Source of the DNA: Spirosoma sp.
GTDB taxonomy: Bacteria; Bacteroidota; Bacteroidia; Cytophagales; Spirosomataceae
DNA length: 64,000 bases
Reading direction: 5' to 3'
Assembly (NCBI RefSeq): GCF_026391055.1
Contig: NZ_JAPLET010000017.1
Coordinates: 1 to 64,000, forward strand
Shown here in pieces: positions 34,196 to 43,741 of this stretch; within the stretch, counting starts at the first letter, position 1, and the number at the start of each line of letters is the position of its first letter. Under the pieces are notes generated by a model. It searched no databases. It was not told the DNA's origin and worked only from the letters and a program-made list of their open reading frames with translations. The translations under genes were made by a program, and so were the position numbers.

Positions 34196-35026
34196 TTAAT
34201 TTGACTTTGCCCGGTCAAAGTACTGCCGCATAAACAGCATCTGGTAGGTTACGGCGTTGGTCCAGTAGTTCCAGTTATGCCCACCGGGGCGGGTAATGTA
34301 GTCATGGGCAATGTTCCGCTCCAGCAGTTTGTCGTGAAGGTTATTATTGACCCGAAAGAAAAAATCCTCGGTGCCGCAGTCGACAATCAGCGACAGCGCC
34401 CCCGGCGTGAGCAAATGCAGCATATTAATAACCGTATTCTGTTCCCAGCGCTCCGGAAACTGCGCGTAAGTACCGAGTCGCTTGGCCATATCCCAGTTGT
34501 TGGGAAACGGCCGAATATCGACCCCACCGCTCATACTCCCGGCGGCTCCAAAAACAGACTGGTGCCGGAAGGCCAGATACAGTGCCCCATGACCGCCCAT
34601 GCTTAGGCCCGTAATGGCTCGCCCCGACCGGTTCTTGATGGTTTTGTAATGTCCATCGACCCAGTTTACGAGTTCGTCGGCCACGTAGGTTTCGTATTTG
34701 AAGGTCGGATCGGCGGGGCTGTCGAAATACCAGCTTCCATAATTTCCATCAGGGCAAACGATAATAACCTTGTGCAAATCGGCTTCTTTGCCAATACCGG
34801 GTGCTTTTTTAGCCCAGTCGCTGTAGTTGCCGCTATAGCCATGCAGGAGATAAACAACAGGAAACGCCTGCCCCGCCGAATACGAATCGGGCGTGACGAC
34901 CACCGCTTTGATAGTCTTTTTCATGGATGGGCTGTACGTGGCAACGGTATCCACGGTAGCCGCCTGAACAGAAAAATGGAGAAAGGCCAGCAGGCCTGCA
35001 AGGAAAAAGGTACGCAGCAAATTCAT
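34196..35026 (-). CDS. Secreted alpha/beta-hydrolase esterase (EstD/feruloyl-esterase-like)
   Basis: A 276-residue exported esterase. Signal peptide (about 1-22, ending SVQA). Oxyanion-hole LLHGYSGNYSDW, nucleophile Ser142 in the GLSMGGHGAL elbow, and an Asp/His pair near the C-terminus (His in RPGGHNWNYW). Members of the family hydrolyse carbohydrate esters, trehalose-mycolate-type substrates or S-formylglutathione; the signal peptide favours carbohydrate or lipid esters. It is a single gene, with a possible read-through barrier downstream. Confidence 0.85.
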   Translation of the reverse strand: MNLLRTFFLAGLLAFLHFSVQAATVDTVATYSPSMKKTIKAVVVTPDSYSAGQAFPVVYLLHGYSGNYSDWAKKAPGIGKEADLHKVIIVCPDGNYGSWYFDSPADPTFKYETYVADELVNWVDGHYKTIKNRSGRAITGLSMGGHGALYLAFRHQSVFGAAGSMSGGVDIRPFPNNWDMAKRLGTYAQFPERWEQNTVINMLHLLTPGALSLIVDCGTEDFFFRVNNNLHDKLLERNIAHDYITRPGGHNWNYWTNAVTYQMLFMRQYFDRAKSN

Positions 35027-35210
35027 GAGAATATAGGGTAATACAATGTCAATGTTGCTCTAAGGTATTCCTAAGGAGAGTTTAAAGCTTCTCTACTAAC
35101 GCAGACGGGCAGATCGCTGGCTGCTACCAAAACAAATTTGCCATAAGAGAAGATATATACAGGAGTATCGGACTCATTAATCAAAAGTAGTAAGTATATA
35201 TCAAGCAGAC

Positions 35211-35426
35211 ATGGCTCAACAGGAGGAAGAAAAGGAAAAAGTGATTAACCAGATTGCCCATTATGATGAGCTAATGGCTTCTTATATCGATCTGATCGAA
35301 CGCATTAACAAGCCTGCTGCGTCTGATGAAACCAACGTATTGATTAATCTGGCCAATGAAAGCTTACAGCATTGTCAGGACAAGCGGGCCATTTTAGTCA
35401 GTCATTTGAATACGCTTAACGCCTAG
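35211..35426 (+). CDS. Small hypothetical helical protein
   Basis: A 71-residue soluble protein predicted to be two helices (EEEKEKVINQIAHYDELMAS and NVLINLANESLQHCQDKRAI). It has an ATG start and is followed by a strong terminator. No family was recognised. It lies just outside the left end of the integrated element and is probably a host gene. Confidence 0.65.
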   Translation: MAQQEEEKEKVINQIAHYDELMASYIDLIERINKPAASDETNVLINLANESLQHCQDKRAILVSHLNTLNA

Positions 35427-35442
35427 ATGGGAATGTTGAAAC

Positions 35443-35478
35443 GAAAAAGCCCTGCACAATATGTGTCAGGGCTTTTTC
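35443..35478. terminator. Rho-independent terminator at the left island edge
   Basis: GAAAAAGCCCTG (35443-35454) pairs with CAGGGCTTTTTC (35467-35478); A-run and T-run make it bidirectional. It ends 8 bp before the left attachment repeat. Confidence 0.8.
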
Positions 35479-35486
35479 AATTAGTG

Positions 35487-35501
35487 GTAGTCCCGACGGG
35501 A
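35487..35501. repeat. Left attachment repeat (attL) of the element
   Basis: GTAGTCCCGACGGGA is an exact copy of the tRNA-Arg 3'-end segment at 49871-49885. The rest of the tRNA is absent here, as expected for the non-tRNA end of an insertion. Confidence 0.85.
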
Positions 35502-35686
35502 CCAACACCTTTTTTTCTTTGCTTGCTTTGTTTTTCCTTATTAGTACTGTATATCAGTTAATTATGTGAATGACTAAAGAAAAATAGACAAAGCAAAAGA
35601 AAGGTAAAGAAAAAAATACCGTCAACAAATACGTCAACAAATATTATATTTGTCATACCTCAAATCAGTAAAGAGAAAGCATAGGT

Positions 35687-36946
35687 ATGGCAACAACTTC
35701 GTTTGTCCTGCGTGAACCCGACGCAGACGAGGAAACGAAAGTTCATCTTATTGTTCGTTTCAACAATCAACGGCTGGTATATCCAACCGAAAAGAAAATC
35801 CATCCGCTCTATTGGAATCCCAATAACCAGCGAGTGCGAGAAACTAAACAATTTCCCAAATACAGAGAATATAATAACCGGTTTGACGAGATCGAACGGG
35901 CTGGTAAAGATGCTGTTGATACTTTGGTTGAAAGTGGGATTAAACGACCAACTGTTGAACAGGTACGTGAAAAGCTTCTGTCTATTCTGTTTCCCAGAGA
36001 AAAAAACGAGTCTATTTCACTGCTTAGATTCTTTGATAAGCATATCGAAACAAACCGGAGCATACAGAAGCTAAATACGTTAAAGGTGAAGCAGACAACG
36101 CTCAACCACCTCAACAACTATGCGAAAGCTCGCAAGAAGCGTGTTGATTTTGATACTATAGATTTAGATTTCTACCACGACTTCACAAACTACTTGATTG
36201 CAGATTGTGGTCTTTTCAACAACTCAGTAGGTAAGTACGTCAAGACGTTGAAAGTTGTTTTGAATGATGCCGCTGAGAAAGACATACATCAGAACCTTAC
36301 TTTTAAGAAAAAATCATTCCGAACATTAGTTGACGACACGGATAGCATTTATTTAACCGAGGAGGAAATCAGCCGAATCTATGGGCTGGACCTAACCAAA
36401 AACTCACGTTTGGAACGTGTACGTGATATGTTTGTCGTAGGTTGTTGGGTTGGTTTACGGTATTCCGATTTAGCGGAATTACGTTCTGAACACTTTGTAA
36501 AAGAAGAGGGAAACAGCTACATTAAGATTCGTACTCAGAAGGTTTATGATGATGTTTATGTACCACTTCACCCCGTTGTTGAATCAATTATTGAAAAGTA
36601 TAAAGGGCAATTACCCAGGGTACTTAGTAACCAAAAAGCAAACGAGTATTTGAAGGAGATTGCTAAGGCCGCAGAATTGAATAGCTCAGTTGTTATTAAC
36701 CGAAAACGAGGTAGTGAGCGCGTTTCTGAGGTTTTTGAGAAATGGGAATTAGTCAGTACCCACACTCAACGCCGTAGTTTCGCTACCAATCTTTATCTGC
36801 AAGGCGTTCCAACTATCACAATTCGAGCAATAACAGGTCATCGAACGGAAAGAGCTTTTCTCAGCTACATTAAAGTAGATTCCAAGCAACACGCCAAGTT
36901 GCTTAAGACGCATTGGAATAACCAACTAATTTCTAAAACCTGCTAA
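35687..36946 (+). CDS. Tyrosine recombinase (integrase), Bacteroidetes type
   Basis: A 419-residue site-specific recombinase expected to catalyse integration and excision of the element. The N-terminal arm-binding part (RFNNQRLVYPTEKKIHPLYW) and SAM-like core-binding domain (about 110-215) precede the catalytic domain. Catalytic residues are Arg258 (VGLRYSDLAEL), His359 and Arg362 (HTQRRSFAT), His385 (ITGHRTE) and the nucleophile Tyr394 (FLSYIKVD). It lies 186 bp inside attL and reads inward. Confidence 0.95.
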   Translation: MATTSFVLREPDADEETKVHLIVRFNNQRLVYPTEKKIHPLYWNPNNQRVRETKQFPKYREYNNRFDEIERAGKDAVDTLVESGIKRPTVEQVREKLLSILFPREKNESISLLRFFDKHIETNRSIQKLNTLKVKQTTLNHLNNYAKARKKRVDFDTIDLDFYHDFTNYLIADCGLFNNSVGKYVKTLKVVLNDAAEKDIHQNLTFKKKSFRTLVDDTDSIYLTEEEISRIYGLDLTKNSRLERVRDMFVVGCWVGLRYSDLAELRSEHFVKEEGNSYIKIRTQKVYDDVYVPLHPVVESIIEKYKGQLPRVLSNQKANEYLKEIAKAAELNSSVVINRKRGSERVSEVFEKWELVSTHTQRRSFATNLYLQGVPTITIRAITGHRTERAFLSYIKVDSKQHAKLLKTHWNNQLISKTC

Positions 36947-36959
36947 TCCCTGCTTGATC

Positions 36960-37565
36960 ATGGAAAATGAATTGCCCCAAGGCTATTTGGATGATGCCCA
37001 ATATCTTGGTAATGACTTTGGACAAGGTCAATTGAGTAAAAGTGATTATAATAAACTTGATGACACTATTTCAGAGTTAACTGATACACAGGCAATAAAA
37101 TTTCTGGAGCTTGTCAGGGATGGAGTTGTAAAAACCTTAGAAGACCATAAAAAACGTTGCCAAGACCCTACTAACTGTCATCAGTTAAAAGAAGGTGACA
37201 AAACTATAAATTCACTTGAAAGGCGGATAAATGAGCGTAGAAAATACTTGCCTTCAATCCCAGTATCTCAACCTGAAACGCCCAATCATCCGCCCGATCA
37301 TACAACAGCCCGACAGGTACTGGCAATGAAGTTTCTTTTGGAATATGCCAAAATTAACGTTACCAATGATAAAGCGGCTGAGAGGTTCCTACATTTTCTA
37401 ACAGGCAAGAGTAAGGAAAATTTATATAAACTTTGGCGAAATCCATATAATAAAGATCTTTTCACCGCTGAGGTTGACGATTTACGGTTTATAAGAAAGT
37501 TTTTTGAAGAGTTGGGAGCGGTAGAAATAGTCAAAGCTATTAATAATGAGATAGATAAGCCTTAA
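36960..37565 (+). CDS. Hypothetical element protein
   Basis: A 201-residue soluble protein starting at the ATG at 36960 (MENELPQGYLDDAQYLG); a TTG at 36954 is also in frame. It is mostly helical; the C-terminal part (KAAERFLHFLTGKSKENLYK, then IRKFFEELGAVEIVKAINNE) looks like a small helical domain. It starts 14 bp after the integrase, so it is probably co-expressed. No domain was recognised. Confidence 0.75.
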   Translation: MENELPQGYLDDAQYLGNDFGQGQLSKSDYNKLDDTISELTDTQAIKFLELVRDGVVKTLEDHKKRCQDPTNCHQLKEGDKTINSLERRINERRKYLPSIPVSQPETPNHPPDHTTARQVLAMKFLLEYAKINVTNDKAAERFLHFLTGKSKENLYKLWRNPYNKDLFTAEVDDLRFIRKFFEELGAVEIVKAINNEIDKP

Positions 37566-37569
37566 AGAT

Positions 37570-37612
37570 AACGAAGTTGGGTAACTCAGTTGGGTTACCC
37601 AACTTCGTTTTT
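37570..37612 (+). terminator. Rho-independent terminator
   Basis: AACGAAGTTGGGTAAC (37570-37585) and its exact complement (37594-37609) with an 8-nt loop are followed by TTTT. It closes the integrase/hypothetical operon. Confidence 0.85.
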
Positions 37613-37658
37613 GGGGTAAATATTTGGCTCAACGAAATCACACAAAATCGTTGAGCCA

Positions 37659-37961
37659 ATGGAAAACCTTGTTTTCACACAATTATCAATTCCCGAAGTT
37701 CGGCAACTGTTCCGGCAAGAACTGGAGCAATTCTTTACGACCCGCCCGTCTACCCCGCCGACCTCAGCAGTCAACGCTGAGAACTTATCTACCCGTCAGA
37801 AGACGGCCAAGAAGTTAAACATTAGCCTACCAACGCTGGATGATTACACCCGACGCGGAATTATTCGCGGCTATCGGGTAGGCCGTCGTGTGCTGTACCG
37901 CTGCGAAGATGTTGAAGCCGCTTTGACTGAGATTAACTCAGTAAAGTACCAACGGGCTTAA
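37659..37961 (+). CDS. Excisionase-like helix-turn-helix protein
   Basis: A 100-residue DNA-binding protein. After an N-terminal helix it has a MerR/excisionase-type winged HTH at about 47-92: LSTRQKTAKKLNISLPTLDD, then YTRRGIIRGYRVGRRVLYRC. In such elements these proteins direct excision by bending DNA at the attachment site. It is short and carries no ligand-binding part. Confidence 0.85.
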   Translation: MENLVFTQLSIPEVRQLFRQELEQFFTTRPSTPPTSAVNAENLSTRQKTAKKLNISLPTLDDYTRRGIIRGYRVGRRVLYRCEDVEAALTEINSVKYQRA

Positions 37962-37981
37962 ACCCGACCGTACCTAAAACA

Positions 37982-38011
37982 AAACCGGGCTTATCCCCAC
38001 AAGCCCGGTTT
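37982..38011. terminator. Hairpin after the HTH gene
   Basis: AAACCGGGCTT (37982-37992) pairs exactly with AAGCCCGGTTT (38001-38011). The following T-run is short, so it may be a weak terminator. Confidence 0.55.
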
Positions 38012-38040
38012 ATGAAAGAACCTCAAATTAAAGCAAGGCT

Positions 38041-39543
38041 ATGACAAACGATGCTTCACAGCGCAAAGATACGACGCTGAAACGTACTCCCGATATTGGC
38101 CCCGTGTTCGACTTCAATACATGGACAGCCAACCAGCCCGAAACGGTTATTCCTATTGAAGATTTACAACAGGAAACCGAACCCCAACCGACCGAAGGTT
38201 CAAACGTTCCGCCACAAGGCAGTTTCCAAACGGAAACGGAAACGCCAGAAACCGAATATTTTACCCAGGCTATTTTTAACAATTTACCCGACACACTAAA
38301 AAATGGTTGTTCAATCCTTACTGACCGTATCGAGAAAGAAGTTTTCTTGGTGGGTGCATTGGGCGTTGTTAGTGGTTTGTTACCCAACGTCCGAGGTTTC
38401 TATGATACCCGGTATTACAGTACTAATCTGTACTGTTATGTCTTAGCCCGGTATGGTTCCGGCAAAGGGGCTTTAAGCCTTTCGTATTTATTAGGGGCTG
38501 TTGTACACCGACGAAAAAAAGAACAATATCAGCAAGCCTTGACGGAGTACAAAGCAGACCTTGCCCGGTATAAGAAAGACCTGAAAGCGTTTCAAGCCGA
38601 TAAAAAAGGTCTGGTTGAAGAGCCAACCGAACCCGCAGAACCGCCGTTGACAGTCCTATTTATTCCAGCCAATAACAGCCGGACCGGAGCCTTTGAATTA
38701 CTCAATAATAATGAGGGCCGGGGAATCATCTTTGAGACTGAGGGCGATACATTGGCGGATTCTGTAAAGCAGGATTATGGCAATTACAGCGATGGTTTAC
38801 GGAAAGCGTTTCACCACGAATCAATAACTTATTACCGACGAACTGGCAAAGAATACTGCGAGATTGAAAATCCAGAAATGTCGGTTGTCCTCAGCAGTAC
38901 ATTCGACCAACTGCTAAATCTCATGCCAACCGCTGAAAACGGTTTATTCAGTAGGTTCCTGTTCTACAACCTGACACCAAACCCGAACTTTAAAAACGTA
39001 TTCGATTCGTGTAAGAGCTCTTACCCGGCTCATTTTGGGAGGATAGGCGAACAACTTGCCGAAATATACGACCACTTGGTAAGCCTTGCGGAGCCGCTGA
39101 CCATTCGGTTAACACCCGATCAGGAAGGACGGTTTATTCGACTGTTTCAACACTGGAAAGACGAAATACGCGAGTTTGTCAGCGAGGATTTAGATGGTTC
39201 CGTCAATCGGTTGGGTTTGATTGCTTTTCGTATTGCTATGATGTTTACGACGCTCAGAGCCTTTGATACAGGTGAAATTACCGACATGTTGACCTGTTCA
39301 GATTTAGATTTCGATAACGCCCTGAAAATTGTAGAAATGCTGAAACGCCATGTTTTGCGACTTTACAACCAGATACCAAAGCCAAAGAAAAGTCAGGATA
39401 CTAACAAGTTTTCAACAAAATCTGAGCAGTTAGAAAAAGCCCGAAAATTGTACAGCCAGGGCAAAAACTACGCTGAGATAGCGGCTGATGTATTAGGTGA
39501 TGCAAAGAGGAAAGGGACTATTTGGAAATGGCTAAACGCATGA
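38041..39543 (+). CDS. DUF3987-type replication/helicase-like protein
   Basis: A 500-residue protein of the DUF3987 kind found with primases in mobile elements. A Pro/Glu/Thr-rich N-terminus (to ~80) precedes the conserved region: YYSTNLYCYVLARYGSGKGA (a P-loop-like GSGKG near residue 140), TVLFIPANNSRTGAFELLNN, EGRGIIFETEGDTLADSV and MSVVLSSTFDQLLNLMP. The C-terminus carries an HTH-like repeat (ARKLYSQGKNYAEIAADVLG) resembling a resolvase-type recognition helix. Probable ATPase for element replication. Confidence 0.8.
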   Translation: MTNDASQRKDTTLKRTPDIGPVFDFNTWTANQPETVIPIEDLQQETEPQPTEGSNVPPQGSFQTETETPETEYFTQAIFNNLPDTLKNGCSILTDRIEKEVFLVGALGVVSGLLPNVRGFYDTRYYSTNLYCYVLARYGSGKGALSLSYLLGAVVHRRKKEQYQQALTEYKADLARYKKDLKAFQADKKGLVEEPTEPAEPPLTVLFIPANNSRTGAFELLNNNEGRGIIFETEGDTLADSVKQDYGNYSDGLRKAFHHESITYYRRTGKEYCEIENPEMSVVLSSTFDQLLNLMPTAENGLFSRFLFYNLTPNPNFKNVFDSCKSSYPAHFGRIGEQLAEIYDHLVSLAEPLTIRLTPDQEGRFIRLFQHWKDEIREFVSEDLDGSVNRLGLIAFRIAMMFTTLRAFDTGEITDMLTCSDLDFDNALKIVEMLKRHVLRLYNQIPKPKKSQDTNKFSTKSEQLEKARKLYSQGKNYAEIAADVLGDAKRKGTIWKWLNA

Positions 39544-39553
39544 GGTTAGGTTT

Positions 39554-39584
39554 CCCCGTTTCCGGTTTCCAAATGGAAACGGGG
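39554..39584. terminator. Hairpin after the DUF3987 gene
   Basis: CCCCGTTTCC (39554-39563) pairs exactly with GGAAACGGGG (39575-39584). A short CTTTC follows, so termination would be weak. Confidence 0.5.
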
Positions 39585-39601
39585 GCTTTCTACGCAAAAA
39601 C

Positions 39602-40816
39602 ATGAACCAGTACCGTTATACACTGCAACCCTACAAAGGTATGAGTACCCGTTACACTTGCCCGGCTTGCGAAAAGCCAAAGCAACTTAGCCGGTATTTG
39701 GATAAGGAAACGGGTGAACTATTACCGGACCATGTTGGCCGCTGTAATCGGGAATCTGACTGCGGCTATCACTACACGCCCCGCCAATACTTTGAGGATA
39801 ACAAAATATGGATGAACGATGAAATAGCCTCGAAAACCCGAACGGCTTCCCAATCGCCTAAATCCGCCCGTCCGGTCCCGCAACCGTCGTATATTCCGTT
39901 CAACCTGTTCCGGCAAAGTCTGAATCAGTACGACCGGAACGAATTTGTCAACGGCTTACACGGATTGTTCAATAATGAGATTACAAATGATCTGATTAGC
40001 CGGTTCTATATAGGTACTTCTAAACACTGGCCAGGGGCAACTGTGTTTTGGCAGATCGATAAGAGCGGCCAAATTCGAACGGGTAAGATTATGCTGTACA
40101 ATCCGCTGACGTTGAAAAGGGTTAAACAGCCTTTCAGTCACATTCATTGGGTGCATAGTGTTCTGACTAAACAGGGCCGGTTAGCTGAGTTTGAGTTAAG
40201 TCAATGTTTGTTTGGGTTGCACCAATTGAGGGGCCAACCCGATAGCCGCCCGGTGGCCATTGTTGAAAGCGAAAAGACAGCCATTCTTGCAACGGTCTAT
40301 TTACCAAAATACATTTGGTTGGCTTGCGGTAGTTTGAGCAACCTATCAACAGAGAAGCTACTACCTGTAGCCGGACGGCCTGTTACTCTGTTTCCTGACC
40401 TGAACGGCTTTGAGAAATGGAACCAAAAGGCTGAGGAATTAAGGCCCGTTATTGGTCATCGGCTTACGGTTTCGGACGTATTAGAAAAACGGGCTACTGA
40501 TGCTGACCGAAAGAAAGGGTATGATTTAGCGGATTACCTGATTCGTAACCGTGATCCGTTAGCAGGTTGGGCGTTGACCGATTCCGGTTATCCATTGTTT
40601 TGGGACTATAATCCGCTGGCTGTTCCGGCTCAGTCGCTTAGCACTTCGGCTGCATGTGTTAACAGTGACCAAAATATTACACTCTTGCCGTTAACGCTTC
40701 TTGAACAGACATTGCAACGAATGAATCAGCGAAACCCAGTTTTACAGGAATTGATAAATCAGTTTGATTTAGTGAACCCAAAAACTGGCCAACCCTTCCG
40801 GTTGTCGAATCAATAA
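39602..40816 (+). CDS. Zinc-ribbon/toprim-like protein (DUF6371-like)
   Basis: A 404-residue protein. The N-terminus is a zinc ribbon (CPACEKPKQLSRYLD ... GRCNRESDCGYHY) as in DNA primases. The centre has a toprim-like segment (RPVAIVESEKTAILATVYLP, with Glu in VESEKTA, and TLFPDLNGFEKW with its acidic Asp). The combination suggests a primase-type replication protein, partner of the DUF3987 protein upstream. Catalytic competence is not proven. Confidence 0.75.
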   Translation: MNQYRYTLQPYKGMSTRYTCPACEKPKQLSRYLDKETGELLPDHVGRCNRESDCGYHYTPRQYFEDNKIWMNDEIASKTRTASQSPKSARPVPQPSYIPFNLFRQSLNQYDRNEFVNGLHGLFNNEITNDLISRFYIGTSKHWPGATVFWQIDKSGQIRTGKIMLYNPLTLKRVKQPFSHIHWVHSVLTKQGRLAEFELSQCLFGLHQLRGQPDSRPVAIVESEKTAILATVYLPKYIWLACGSLSNLSTEKLLPVAGRPVTLFPDLNGFEKWNQKAEELRPVIGHRLTVSDVLEKRATDADRKKGYDLADYLIRNRDPLAGWALTDSGYPLFWDYNPLAVPAQSLSTSAACVNSDQNITLLPLTLLEQTLQRMNQRNPVLQELINQFDLVNPKTGQPFRLSNQ

Positions 40817-40847
40817 CAGGCTATTAACAGGCTATTCGTTACAGACT

Positions 40848-41117
40848 ATGCGAGACGATATTTATTTAGAGGGTAAAGAAACCCGTTTTCGGAATGGACA
40901 AAGTGGAAATCCCAAAGGAAGGCCAAAAGGGAGCAAGGGAAAGGCCAAACGGATACGGCAAGTTTTGGGAGTAACTACAAAAGCTGACAATCAGCTAAAC
41001 AAAGAGACAACATTGAGCATTGAAGAACTGATTACCATTGCCGTAGTAGCCAAAGCCCTGAAAGGAAACACAGCCGCTTATCGGGCTATTATGGATTCTG
41101 CTTATGGAAAACACTAG
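40848..41117 (+). CDS. DUF5681-like small basic protein
   Basis: An 89-residue protein with the motif FRNGQSGNPKGRPKGSKGK near the N-terminus, the DUF5681 signature often seen beside phage terminase genes. The rest is helical (SIEELITIAVVAKALKGNTA). Its terminase-like neighbour downstream is broken. Confidence 0.75.
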   Translation: MRDDIYLEGKETRFRNGQSGNPKGRPKGSKGKAKRIRQVLGVTTKADNQLNKETTLSIEELITIAVVAKALKGNTAAYRAIMDSAYGKH

Positions 41118-41122
41118 CAACA

Positions 41123-41380
41123 ATGACACCAACCACTCAGCCCTTAACCGCCCGTTAACGCCAATTTGTTGAGGTATTTTGCGATTGCCTGAATGCAACC
41201 AAAACAGCCAGGGTAACGGCTTATGCCTACGTTAACGCCCATATTATTGGCCGACATAACTTAACTAAACTTAACATTGCAGCCGCTGTAGAGCAACGAT
41301 TAGCCCAATCCACAATGACACCCCAAGAAGCCACTTACCAGCTTACCCTTGTAGGAAGAAATACGTTTGCTGATTTTTGA
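41123..41380 (+). pseudogene. Terminase small subunit-like gene with premature stop
   Basis: The frame starts ATG at 41123 and encodes MTPTTQPLTAR, then a TAA at 41156-41158 where CAA (Gln) is expected. It continues uninterrupted as RQFVEVFCDCLNATKTARVT and LNIAAAVEQRLAQSTMTPQE to a TGA at 41378. The pattern (RQFVE ... NATKTA ... NIAAAVEQRL) is that of phage terminase small subunits. It would need a one-base reversion or translation restart to be made. No large-subunit gene follows. Confidence 0.7.
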
Positions 41381-41428
41381 TAATTGACTCGTTGACTAAA
41401 TTCGTTACTATAGACCTTAACATGTTAA

Positions 41429-41566
41429 ATGTCCAGGAAACTTACCGGTAATAAAAAGGTAAAGCAACGCCGAAGGATACAGCACACTAATGAAGGGCCG
41501 GTTGAAACAGTTTATACAGAGATAGAAGTATATGATGCTTTAGACGTAATTTGGAAGATTACGTAA
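41429..41566 (+). CDS. Possible 45-residue small protein
   Basis: An ATG-started ORF: MSRKLTGNKKVKQRRRIQHT, then an acidic half ending DALDVIWKIT. The basic half and acidic half are distinct, which is unusual for random sequence. There is no recognised family and no obvious ribosome site. Could be a small DNA-binding protein or chance. Confidence 0.35.
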   Translation: MSRKLTGNKKVKQRRRIQHTNEGPVETVYTEIEVYDALDVIWKIT

Positions 41567-41765
41567 TTACATGCCCGCTACCAGACCAGCCTGATAAACT
41601 AACCGCAGTCGGCTAACATTGCGATTTATTAATTGTCAGACGACCATAATTTTACATCCTAGTAAGGAACTTAACGGGTAGAACCGGCCCGATTCTTGCC
41701 TTTCTTCTCTAAAGATTTAGGTTTGTACGCTGTATCTTGCGGCCCATTTTGCCCAAAATTCCTAC

Positions 41766-43736
41766 ATGAACGGCCTTTCCCTCAACATAGCCCAAGACAA
41801 ACTTAGCCAGCTAAGGCAACTATTCCCCGAAGTATTCCGAGAAGATCAAGTTGATTTCGACGCCCTGAAAAACATTTTGGGCGAACGGGTGGCCCCGCCA
41901 ACTCAGGAGCGTTACGGCCTTACGTGGCCGGGTAAATACGATGCTTACAGAGAGATTCAGAAACAAACGACCGCTACGCTAACACCCGACCGGGCTAATA
42001 GCATCAACTTTGACACTTCAGAAAATATCTTTATTGAAGGCGAAAACTTAGAAGTTCTCAGAGTGCTGCAAAAAAGCTATTACGGTAAGGTGAAAATGAT
42101 CTATATCGATCCACCTTATAATACTGGCAATGACAGCTTTATATATCCGGATGATTACAGCGAAAGACGAGAAGATTATAGAAAAAGAACGGGTATTACG
42201 GATGATGAGGGCTTTTTAAATAAACAAGATCTATACAGAAAGAACAGCCGCGAAAATGGTCAGTTTCATAGCGCTTGGTTATCTATGATGTATCCACGCT
42301 TATATCAAGCTCGTAACTTACTACATGAAGAAGGAGTAATATTTATTTCAATTGATGATAATGAACAAGCAAACCTCAAACAATTGATGAATGAGGTTTT
42401 CGGAGAAGAAAACTTTATTAGTCAATTAGTTTGGCAGAAATCTAAAAAAGGAGATGCTAAACTAATTGCAAAAAATCATGAATACGTATTAGTATATGGC
42501 CGAAATGTTTCCAAAATTATTGAAAAAGGAGTCTGGCGCGTAAAAAAAGAAGGAGCAGATGAGGTATTAGCTCAGTATACAAAATTTACTGATCAGTTTA
42601 GCCAAAACCATGATGCTATTTCAGAGGCAATGCGTCATTGGTACGCTAAATTATCTAAGGATGATCCTCGTAAGGCGCATGCTCATTATCGAAATTCCGA
42701 TGCAAACGGGTTATACTTTGCCGATAATTTTGCTGGTCCAGATGATGGCCGTACGTCACGACCTCGATATGATATTTTGCATCCTATAACGGGTAAACCT
42801 TGTAAGAAGCCCTCAACGGGTTGGCGTTGGGACGAAGAGCGAACCAAACGAGCGTTAGAATCAAATCCGCAACTTATTCACTTTGGATCTGATGAAACTA
42901 CAATACCCTGCCGCAAAAGCTATTTGTTTGAAATAGATAGTGAGCCTTTTGCATCTGTTTTTTACAAAGATGGAAGGGGGGGGACGTTAGCCGTCGAACA
43001 ATTAGTAGGAAAGGGAATATTTGACTTTCCAAAAGATGCTGATGTGTTATCAAATTTTATAAAATTGACTACTGAGCCAGGAGACTTAATCTGTGATTTT
43101 TTTGCTGGATCGGCTACGACGGCACAAGCCGTTTTAGACTTAAATGCTGAAGGGAAAGGTAATCGTTATTTCATCTGTGTTCAAATACCAGAAGTGATTG
43201 AACATGATCATAACGCATATATAGCTGGGTTCAGAACTATTTCTGATATAAGCCGTACAAGAATACGAAATGTGATTGATAGACAAAACCAGAAGCAAGA
43301 CGGACAAATATCATTTTCAAAAAAAACTTCTATCGGGTTTCGCGCTTATAAACTAACCCAAACTCATTTTAAAGTTTGGCGTTCGAATCTTTCAAACCCG
43401 GCTGATATTCTAGAACAATTAGACGTTTTTCAACATCCACTGACAGACGACTATCAAACCGAAGCCCTGTTCACAGAACTACTTTTAAAAGCTGGGTATT
43501 CGCTTACAATTCCAGTCGAGCGACAAGAACTGGCCGCAATTCCCGTTTACAGAGTCAACAATGGCACTACTTATATAGCTTTGGATGCTATAAACCGCCT
43601 GCTAATTGAAGCTATTACCGAGCAACAGCCTCAGCGACTTATTACGTTAGATAAACTATTCAATCAAGATAATGAACTATTGAGCAACGCCCGCTTACAG
43701 CTACGAGAAAATGGAATTGAGTTTACTGTTATATAA
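41766..43736 (+). CDS. mod: Type III restriction-modification system, Mod DNA methyltransferase
   Basis: A 656-residue adenine-N6 methyltransferase and specificity subunit. The catalytic DPPY is at about residue 115 (KMIYIDPPYNTGNDSF), and the AdoMet motif DFFAGSATTAQAV is at about 443, downstream of DPPY, the beta-class order. The intervening part (about 190-420) is the target-recognition region. The N-terminal domain (~1-90) is typical of type III Mod. It starts a low-GC operon with a HEPN-like gene and Res. Confidence 0.93.
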   Translation: MNGLSLNIAQDKLSQLRQLFPEVFREDQVDFDALKNILGERVAPPTQERYGLTWPGKYDAYREIQKQTTATLTPDRANSINFDTSENIFIEGENLEVLRVLQKSYYGKVKMIYIDPPYNTGNDSFIYPDDYSERREDYRKRTGITDDEGFLNKQDLYRKNSRENGQFHSAWLSMMYPRLYQARNLLHEEGVIFISIDDNEQANLKQLMNEVFGEENFISQLVWQKSKKGDAKLIAKNHEYVLVYGRNVSKIIEKGVWRVKKEGADEVLAQYTKFTDQFSQNHDAISEAMRHWYAKLSKDDPRKAHAHYRNSDANGLYFADNFAGPDDGRTSRPRYDILHPITGKPCKKPSTGWRWDEERTKRALESNPQLIHFGSDETTIPCRKSYLFEIDSEPFASVFYKDGRGGTLAVEQLVGKGIFDFPKDADVLSNFIKLTTEPGDLICDFFAGSATTAQAVLDLNAEGKGNRYFICVQIPEVIEHDHNAYIAGFRTISDISRTRIRNVIDRQNQKQDGQISFSKKTSIGFRAYKLTQTHFKVWRSNLSNPADILEQLDVFQHPLTDDYQTEALFTELLLKAGYSLTIPVERQELAAIPVYRVNNGTTYIALDAINRLLIEAITEQQPQRLITLDKLFNQDNELLSNARLQLRENGIEFTVI

Positions 43737-43741
43737 TTATT

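Noticed and set aside
35487..35501. A second tRNA gene at the left repeat
   Set aside because: Only the 3'-end segment is present; the rest of the tRNA is missing, so it is an attachment copy.
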